Below, piece by piece: positions 58,754 through 64,000 of a stretch of 64,000 nt of DNA. The stretch is taken from contig DATNGZ010000050.1 of the NCBI GenBank assembly GCA_035605695.1, forward strand, positions 1-64,000, in the 5' to 3' direction. Under the pieces are notes generated by a model, which saw only the letters and a list, made by a program, of their open reading frames with translations, had not been told where the DNA came from and made no database searches. The position numbers and the translations under genes were made by a program. This DNA comes from VRUE01 sp035605695 (GTDB lineage Bacteria > Actinomycetota > Thermoleophilia > Solirubrobacterales > 70-9). Position 1 is the stretch's first letter. Each line of letters opens with the position of its first letter.

Positions 58754-59575
58754 ATGGCCTCGGTGGACGTTTTTTCCGCAGACTGGCTGGGAATCTGCCG
58801 CCGCGCCGTGGCAGCGCAGCGGGCAATCTTCGACGAGGTGCGCGGAGTCAGCGCCCGCACGGTCTACGAGGGCGTCGGCGAGGGCGGCGATCACACGCTG
58901 GTAATCGACCGCCGCTGCGAGGACGCGGTCTTTACCGAGCTCGAGGCCCTGGCCGCGCAGGGCGCCTCCTTTGTCGCGGTTTCCGAGGAGCGTGGCGAGG
59001 TCGCCTTTGGCGACGGCGGCCCGGTCCGGGTCGTGATCGATCCGATCGACGGTTCGCTCAACGCCCGCCGCACCCTTCCCTCCCACAGCCTCAGCATCGC
59101 GGTCGCCTCGGGCAACTCGATGGCCGCGGTCGAGTTCGGTTACGTCTTCGATTTTGGCGCCGGTGAGGAGTTCGCGGCCCGGCGCGGCGAGGGTGCGATG
59201 CTCGGCGATGAGCGAATTGAGGTTGGGCCGGACGCCGAGAAGATCGAGCTGCTCGGGCTCGAGTCGGCGGAGCCGGAGTGGGCGCTACCGGCGCTGGAAG
59301 CGCTTGCCGGGCGCGTCTACCGCCTGCGTGTGGTCGGCTCAATCGCGATCAGCGCCACCTACGTCGCCGCCGGTCGCTTCGACGGGATGGCCAGCCTGCG
59401 ATCCTGTCGCTCGGTTGACGCCGCCGCTGCGCAACTGATCGTGCGCGAGGCCGGCGGCCTGGTGAGCTTTGGCGACCTCGCTTTGGAGCAGGCCCCGCTC
59501 GGCCTCGATGCCCGCTACCCGATCGCCGCGGCCGCTGGCGAGAAGGGCCTGGCAATCGCCCGCAGCGCCCAGTAA
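58754..59575 (+). CDS. Inositol monophosphatase-family phosphatase
   Basis: The 273-residue Mg-dependent phosphatase has VSEERGEVAFGDGGPVRVVI and the signature DPIDGSLNARRTLPSHSLSI (DPxDG metal site). The second metal motif region SVDAAAAQLIVREAGGLVS lies near the end. Family substrates include inositol phosphates, 3-prime-phosphoadenosine-5-prime-phosphate and fructose-1,6-bisphosphate; the sequence does not decide. The ATG at 58754 is chosen. It is divergent from the helicase gene. Confidence 0.85.
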   Translation: MASVDVFSADWLGICRRAVAAQRAIFDEVRGVSARTVYEGVGEGGDHTLVIDRRCEDAVFTELEALAAQGASFVAVSEERGEVAFGDGGPVRVVIDPIDGSLNARRTLPSHSLSIAVASGNSMAAVEFGYVFDFGAGEEFAARRGEGAMLGDERIEVGPDAEKIELLGLESAEPEWALPALEALAGRVYRLRVVGSIAISATYVAAGRFDGMASLRSCRSVDAAAAQLIVREAGGLVSFGDLALEQAPLGLDARYPIAAAAGEKGLAIARSAQ

Positions 59576-59597
59576 CCAAGCGCGGCCAAGGGTTTAA

Positions 59598-59627
59598 GAA
59601 CGTGTGTTCGCAAAAGAACGTATGTTC
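59598..59627 (+). promoter_or_regulatory. Tandem LexA/SOS boxes
   Basis: Two perfect GAAC-N4-GTTC sites lie 18 bp apart: GAACGTGTGTTC (59598-59609) and GAACGTATGTTC (59616-59627). This is the actinobacterial and Bacillus-type LexA operator pattern. They are 58-87 nt upstream of the ATG of the basic protein at 59685, where they could repress its promoter. No other gene starts near them. Confidence 0.75.
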
Positions 59628-59684
59628 GTTACACTCGCGAACTTCCTCTGGCAGGAAACCCGCATACCGAAGGGATTCAACTTA

Positions 59685-60116
59685 ATGGCAACGCAGACCA
59701 AAGCATCAAAAAGCAACGGCACGGCGCCGAAAGCGAAAGCTCAGCGCTCGACCAAAGCTTCGACTTCCGAGAAGAACCAGGCGCGCACCGTGGTCGAGAC
59801 CGCAGTCGACATCCCCGTCGGCGCCGTGCTCACGGTCACAGATCGGGTCACCGATCTGGTCGAGCCGTTCACAGGCCGCTCCGCTGCCGAAAAACAGCTC
59901 AAGTCCTACCGCGCCGAGCTGCGCCGCCGGGTCAAGCGCACCGAGCGCCGCGGTACGACCGCCCGCCGCAAGGCGACCAGCGAGGCCCGCAAGACCCGCA
60001 ACCGGGTCGAGCGCGAAGCCCGCAAGCATCAGCGTACGGTCGAGACGACCGTGAAACGCAACCGCAACGAGCTCGAGCAGCGCGTACGCAAAGCAATGGA
60101 CCTTCTCCCGGTCTAA
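59685..60116 (+). CDS. Lys/Arg/Ala-rich coiled-coil protein under SOS-type control
   Basis: The 143-residue protein is highly basic and mostly helical. After a Lys/Ser/Thr-rich start (MATQTKASKSNGTAPKAKAQ) comes VVETAVDIPVGAVLTVTDRV, an amphipathic stretch, then a long charged helix (ARKTRNRVEREARKHQRTVE). It resembles histone H1-like or heparin-binding-hemagglutinin/phasin-like proteins in composition only. Tandem LexA boxes upstream suggest DNA-damage induction. A nucleic acid-binding or nucleoid role is plausible but unproven. The ATG at 59685 excludes the leader with the SOS boxes. Confidence 0.7.
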   Translation: MATQTKASKSNGTAPKAKAQRSTKASTSEKNQARTVVETAVDIPVGAVLTVTDRVTDLVEPFTGRSAAEKQLKSYRAELRRRVKRTERRGTTARRKATSEARKTRNRVEREARKHQRTVETTVKRNRNELEQRVRKAMDLLPV

Positions 60117-60119
60117 GGC

Positions 60120-62090
60120 CTAGTGGCCCAGTACCTGTACCGGTAGTGAGCCGGCTGGCTCGAAGGGCCAGCCGGCTTGCGCCGGGGCATACGCCCTGAA
60201 CTGAAAGCGCACGCCGCGACTGTCGTCGTCGGCGAAGCGGTAGGCGTAGTGGAAGTGACCGTGCGGGTCGGTGTGGACCGTGCGGAAGTCGCTCCAGGGC
60301 AGGCCGGGCAAGCGGAACTGCAACTGCACCGTCTTGCCCTCGGTCGGGATCGTGGCGCCGTTGGCGGCAACCCCGCCGCGGAAGACGACCGGCGCTCCAC
60401 CGACCCTCGCGACCGTCGAGGAGACCCGCATCTTCACCCCGCTGCGCACGGTCAGCCGCAACGGCCGGCTGCTGGCGCCGCGCATGGTCGCGGTCGGCGC
60501 CACTGCGGCGACCAGGTCGCGGCTGGGTCCCGGGGCAAGGTGGATACTGAAGGCGCCCCCGGCCCCCGTCCTGACCGTCGATACGCGTTCCCGCGGAACG
60601 GCTCCGGGGTCGAAGCGCTCGATCACCCGCACCGGCATCCCAGCCAGCGGCGCGTGGCGCCCGGCGATCAGGCGCCCGGCGAACGTGGCGCCGCGGCCGT
60701 AGCGAACGGTGCGCGAGCGAAAGCCGCTGAGCAGCTTGGTCGCGACCTTCAGCGGGCTCGAGAGGCGCATCGGCGAGCCATCCCCCTTGCTCAGACTGGA
60801 AGCCAAGTTCCCGGCAGCGTCGTAGGCGGTGGCGCGGAATTCGTATTGGCCAGGCGGATAGACCTCGGAGTCCCAGCGGGCGCGCAAGAGGGAGCCAGAA
60901 CGCTCGACTGGAAGCTCGACGAAGCGCTCACCTGAGCCGGCTGGACGGACGCCGATCGAACCCTGCGCTGGGTCCAGTCCCGAGAGCCGGTCTGAGGCCC
61001 GCGCCTCGATCAGCTCCGGATCAAGCGGGTTCGGAGCACCCGCGAAAGCGACCCGCGGTGGCTCGCGATCGATCCTCACCGCGGCAATCGCGGGCGCGTG
61101 ATTCGCGTGGCCGTTGGCGATGCCCCCGTCGGCGACATTGCCGGCCGCGTCGCACGCGTAGTAGGCGATCGAGTGGAGGCCGGACGCGATCACGGTCGCC
61201 GAGACCTCGTCTCCCTCTGCCCGTATCGGCGCCCCACCGTCGATGCGGATTGCCGTGAAGGGCTCGCCGCCGCCCGCGATCGCGACCATTCCCGAGGCCG
61301 CGTCGGCGGCGGTCGCGGTCAGGGTCAGCGGCCGGTTCGACCAGCCGTCGGGGTTGCCGGAAAGCAGCACCACAGGGTCGGTCTTGTCGACGTGCAGGGG
61401 GGTGTGGGTCGCGGTGGCCGAGCGCGTGCCCGAGCCGGAGACCGCGACCGCGTGCAGGTAACTCGTTCCTTCCGGCAGCTCGGTGACCGTCAGCGAGTCG
61501 CCGGCTATGCCAGCTTGAAGCTCGACCTCGGCAGCCCCGCAGGTGCCGAGCAGGCAGGCACCGCCGCCGAGCACCGCGTCGATCGTGGCCGCGTAGCCAC
61601 CGATGCCGGAGAGCGGCGACGGGCCTGGAGGGTGGCCAAGGTGGAGCGTGTAGGGGAACGCCGTGCGGCCGATCCAGGCGGGGACCAGGGCGGGGTCGAT
61701 CTGAGCGGGCTTGCCGTCGTCGAAGCGCAGCTTTGCCGTGATCGGTGTGCCCTCGGTTCCTTTGTCGTCCTCCAGCCAAACCTCGGCGGTGTAGGCAGCG
61801 GGAGTAGGGGGGACGCTCAGGTGCTGGATCGCCGTCGCCGCCCAGTCGATCGTCGTCTCGTTTACCGCGACCTGCCCAGACGGGTCGAGCACGCGGTAGT
61901 GAACCGCGGCGACCGATCCGGGTGGGTTGCTCCAGCGCAGGGCAAACGAGCGCTGCGGGTGCCAACTCTCCTCGCCGCCGTCGACGCTGAGGTCGATTGG
62001 CTGCAGTGCCGCACGCGCCGCGGGCGCGCCGGCCAGTGCGAGGACGGCAAGGCTCGCGATCGCCGCACCGGCCTTGAGCCACGCTTTCAC
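60120..62090 (-). CDS. Large secreted protein with bacterial Ig-like domains
   Basis: The 656-residue product has a signal peptide (AGAAIASLAVLALAGAPAARA) and a long beta-rich extracellular part. Ig-like modules appear around HVDKTDPVVLLSGNPDGWSN, DREPPRVAFAGAPNPLDPEL and a C-terminal part with GRHAPLAGMPVRVIERFDPG. No enzymatic motif is seen. Its GTG start overlaps the stop of the sigma factor gene (GTGA), so the sigma-anti-sigma protein and this secreted protein form one operon; it may be part of the regulon or the signal source. Confidence 0.78.
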   Translation of the reverse strand: MKAWLKAGAAIASLAVLALAGAPAARAALQPIDLSVDGGEESWHPQRSFALRWSNPPGSVAAVHYRVLDPSGQVAVNETTIDWAATAIQHLSVPPTPAAYTAEVWLEDDKGTEGTPITAKLRFDDGKPAQIDPALVPAWIGRTAFPYTLHLGHPPGPSPLSGIGGYAATIDAVLGGGACLLGTCGAAEVELQAGIAGDSLTVTELPEGTSYLHAVAVSGSGTRSATATHTPLHVDKTDPVVLLSGNPDGWSNRPLTLTATAADAASGMVAIAGGGEPFTAIRIDGGAPIRAEGDEVSATVIASGLHSIAYYACDAAGNVADGGIANGHANHAPAIAAVRIDREPPRVAFAGAPNPLDPELIEARASDRLSGLDPAQGSIGVRPAGSGERFVELPVERSGSLLRARWDSEVYPPGQYEFRATAYDAAGNLASSLSKGDGSPMRLSSPLKVATKLLSGFRSRTVRYGRGATFAGRLIAGRHAPLAGMPVRVIERFDPGAVPRERVSTVRTGAGGAFSIHLAPGPSRDLVAAVAPTATMRGASSRPLRLTVRSGVKMRVSSTVARVGGAPVVFRGGVAANGATIPTEGKTVQLQFRLPGLPWSDFRTVHTDPHGHFHYAYRFADDDSRGVRFQFRAYAPAQAGWPFEPAGSLPVQVLGH

Positions 62091-63388
62091 GGGCCGAACT
62101 CCCCGGCAGGCGACCCGCTGGAGCTTTCAGCGCTGTTCGTGGCCGATTCTTCGGGCGCCGCAGCCGGTGCTTCGTATTCGACCGCTCCCGCCGGGGCAGC
62201 GCCGACTTCCGGGCTGGCGCTTTCCGCTTCTACCTGCGGCGCTGGCACCGGCTTCGGCTCGGGCTGAGGGGTCGGCGCGGGAGCGGGTTCGTATTGGACG
62301 GCGTCGTCGGTTTCAGCCGCGGCCGGCCGAACCAAGGACCGCTCGAGCGTGGGCTTGCGCGTGTGCTGCGGGTTCAGGTCGGGCGCCGGCAACACCCCGG
62401 TCGCCACGCAGGCTGCGGCGCCGCCTGCCGCCCCGGCGCACAGCGCCAGCAGTTTGGCGAGAGCGACCATGCCGGCACCCCGGGAACCGCCGCTGACGGC
62501 GATCTGGGCGGCGGCCGAGTCGGCGCCGCTGCCGCCAATCCCGGGCAGTCGTGACCCCAGGCCGGCAAGGAACTCGTGCGCGCGCCCCAACAACGGGCGG
62601 GCGGGAGGCAATGCCGGCGCCAGCGCGATCGCGATCCGCGGCGCCGCCCGGTAGGCGCGCATGGTCGAGCGACAGCGACCGCAGGCGCGCAGGTGCTCGC
62701 GAACCGTCTCAGCCTCACCTGCACTCACCTCGCCGTCGCAGAAGGCCGAGAGCAGTGGGCGCAGTTGGCGGCAGCGGCTGCCATCCTCGCTGCTGGAGAC
62801 GAGGCTGCGGAAGCGATCGCGGCCCTCGGCCAAAACGCGGTTGATCTTGGTTTGACTAAACCCGGTCAGCTCGCCGATCTCGGCGTAGGAGTAGCCCTCG
62901 GCGAGCAGGCTTAGGGCCCGCAGCTCAGCCGGCTTCAGCGCCTGCAGCGCCTCGCGGCTGCGGGCGATCGCCTCGCGCCGCTCGACCTGCTCCTCGGGGC
63001 TGTCGCCGGCCGCCGGGATCAGCGCGACCAGGTCCGGACTCGCTCCCCTGGGCGCCTTGTGTGCGCCGTAGCCCAGCAGCCGCTCGCGGCTTTGGCGCAG
63101 GGCCAGCGCCTCGTGCTTGGTCACCGTCTGAGTCCAGCGGATCAGCTCCTGCGCGTCAGTGGTCGGCGCTTTGGTCAGGACGATCTCCAGCGCCCGTTGA
63201 TAGGCGTCCTCCGCGTCCTCGCCATCGAGCGAGTAGCGGCGCGCCGTGCGCTTCAGTGCGCCCTCGTGCTCGGCGATCATTTCGATTGCTGCCCGTTTGC
63301 GCGCGGCATCGCTCTGCGCTCGCGCAGGATCGGTTGGTGCGAGTCGTCGTGCCCGCGGTATTGCTGCCCCCTGCCGTCCCTGGCTCAT
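62087..63388 (-). CDS. ECF sigma factor fused to a zinc-finger anti-sigma and membrane domain
   Basis: Residues about 35-200 are a sigma-70 ECF: region 2 (AEHEGALKRTARRYSLDGED, AEDAYQRALEIVL) and region 4 (LQALKPAELRALSLLAEGYS, YAEIGELTGFSQTKINRVLA). Directly after come CRQLRPLLSAFCDGEVSAGE and VREHLRACGRCRSTMRAYR, which carry the H-x3-C-x2-C zinc-binding anti-sigma pattern, then a hydrophobic segment (MVALAKLLALCAGAAGGAAA) and a Pro/Glu/Ala-rich outer tail. Sigma and anti-sigma are thus one polypeptide, so release must occur by cleavage or a conformational change. Length 433 residues. Confidence 0.85.
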   Translation of the reverse strand: MSQGRQGAAIPRARRLAPTDPARAQSDAARKRAAIEMIAEHEGALKRTARRYSLDGEDAEDAYQRALEIVLTKAPTTDAQELIRWTQTVTKHEALALRQSRERLLGYGAHKAPRGASPDLVALIPAAGDSPEEQVERREAIARSREALQALKPAELRALSLLAEGYSYAEIGELTGFSQTKINRVLAEGRDRFRSLVSSSEDGSRCRQLRPLLSAFCDGEVSAGEAETVREHLRACGRCRSTMRAYRAAPRIAIALAPALPPARPLLGRAHEFLAGLGSRLPGIGGSGADSAAAQIAVSGGSRGAGMVALAKLLALCAGAAGGAAACVATGVLPAPDLNPQHTRKPTLERSLVRPAAAETDDAVQYEPAPAPTPQPEPKPVPAPQVEAESASPEVGAAPAGAVEYEAPAAAPEESATNSAESSSGSPAGEFGP

Positions 63389-63560
63389 TCCCTCGAAAGT
63401 CCCCTACCAGTCAGATCTATGGCTCCAAGATGCCTGGTCAATGCGGAGGCGGTCGGAGGTTCTCCCCCCTTTTGGACGGGTTATTGGTCACGGAACTCGC
63501 AAATTGCGCAATTCTTGGTCGCGAGACTGTTCCGCCGGCCGGTCGATAGCATCAGCGGCG

Positions 63561-64000
<440 letters not shown>

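Overview
The window is GC-rich, tightly packed bacterial chromosome of actinobacterial character. Pointers are the high GC, many GTG/TTG starts, ATGA/TGATG gene overlaps, a Nei2-type glycosylase, GAAC-N4-GTTC SOS boxes, and secreted proteins with NHL/fibronectin-like domains and a CKKGFHKKK-type basic tail. These features recall the class Thermoleophilia (Solirubrobacterales-like); that placement is inference.

Layout. 1-1860 is a small accessory island on the minus strand: an IS3-type OrfA fragment, a SnoaL-like enzyme, an MNT-HEPN toxin-antitoxin pair, a broken second nucleotidyltransferase and its small partner. 2016-7140 holds a TetR-like ligand domain without HTH, secreted proteins and a GalT-like enzyme. 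7176-9113 is an SPFH/NfeD pair plus a TlpA-like lipoprotein. 9267-11933 is a large SF2 helicase. 11829-19075 is one minus-strand run for heme and cytochrome c assembly: ccmA-ccmB-ccmC-ccmD-hemA-hemC-cobA/hemD, then birA. 19237-21230 is a methyltransferase/ATP-grasp pair. 21323-33688 contains an aldehyde dehydrogenase, rarA, a DUF1385 protein, methylmalonyl-CoA epimerase, a nei2/BtrH-like operon, a PAP2-ychF operon and a SpoIID protein. 33768-40184 holds a second aldehyde dehydrogenase, a secreted phosphoesterase, fumC behind a cobalamin riboswitch, a lipoprotein and an M15-like peptidase. 40254-45611 is a benzoylformate-decarboxylase-like/FAD-FeS dehydrogenase operon plus an SDR. 45672-52115 has ileS, a tautomerase, trxA, a GT2 synthase and polX. 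52130-58719 contains a SIMPL protein, otsB, split TauE halves, a PAC2 protein and a UvrD/RecB-type helicase-nuclease. 58754-64000 holds an IMPase, a basic protein behind tandem SOS boxes, a sigma-anti-sigma fusion with its secreted partner, and the start of a UDP-glucuronate decarboxylase.

The most unusual signal is a set of long inverted repeats at gene ends. Four copies (12593, 15210, 21232, 48872) share a conserved core of about 75-80 nt, but each has its own outer arms, which pair perfectly. The arms carry stop codons of neighbouring genes. In two of these copies, and in an unrelated palindrome at 26163, the outer arm ends exactly 2 nt before the next start codon. Further palindromes with private sequences lie between genes (14284, 22951, 37174) and inside coding linkers (birA, the FAD-FeS dehydrogenase, the helicase). 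I read them as a palindromic element family, possibly REP/BIME-like, that may act in termination or stop-start translational coupling. This is inference and needs a genome-wide search.
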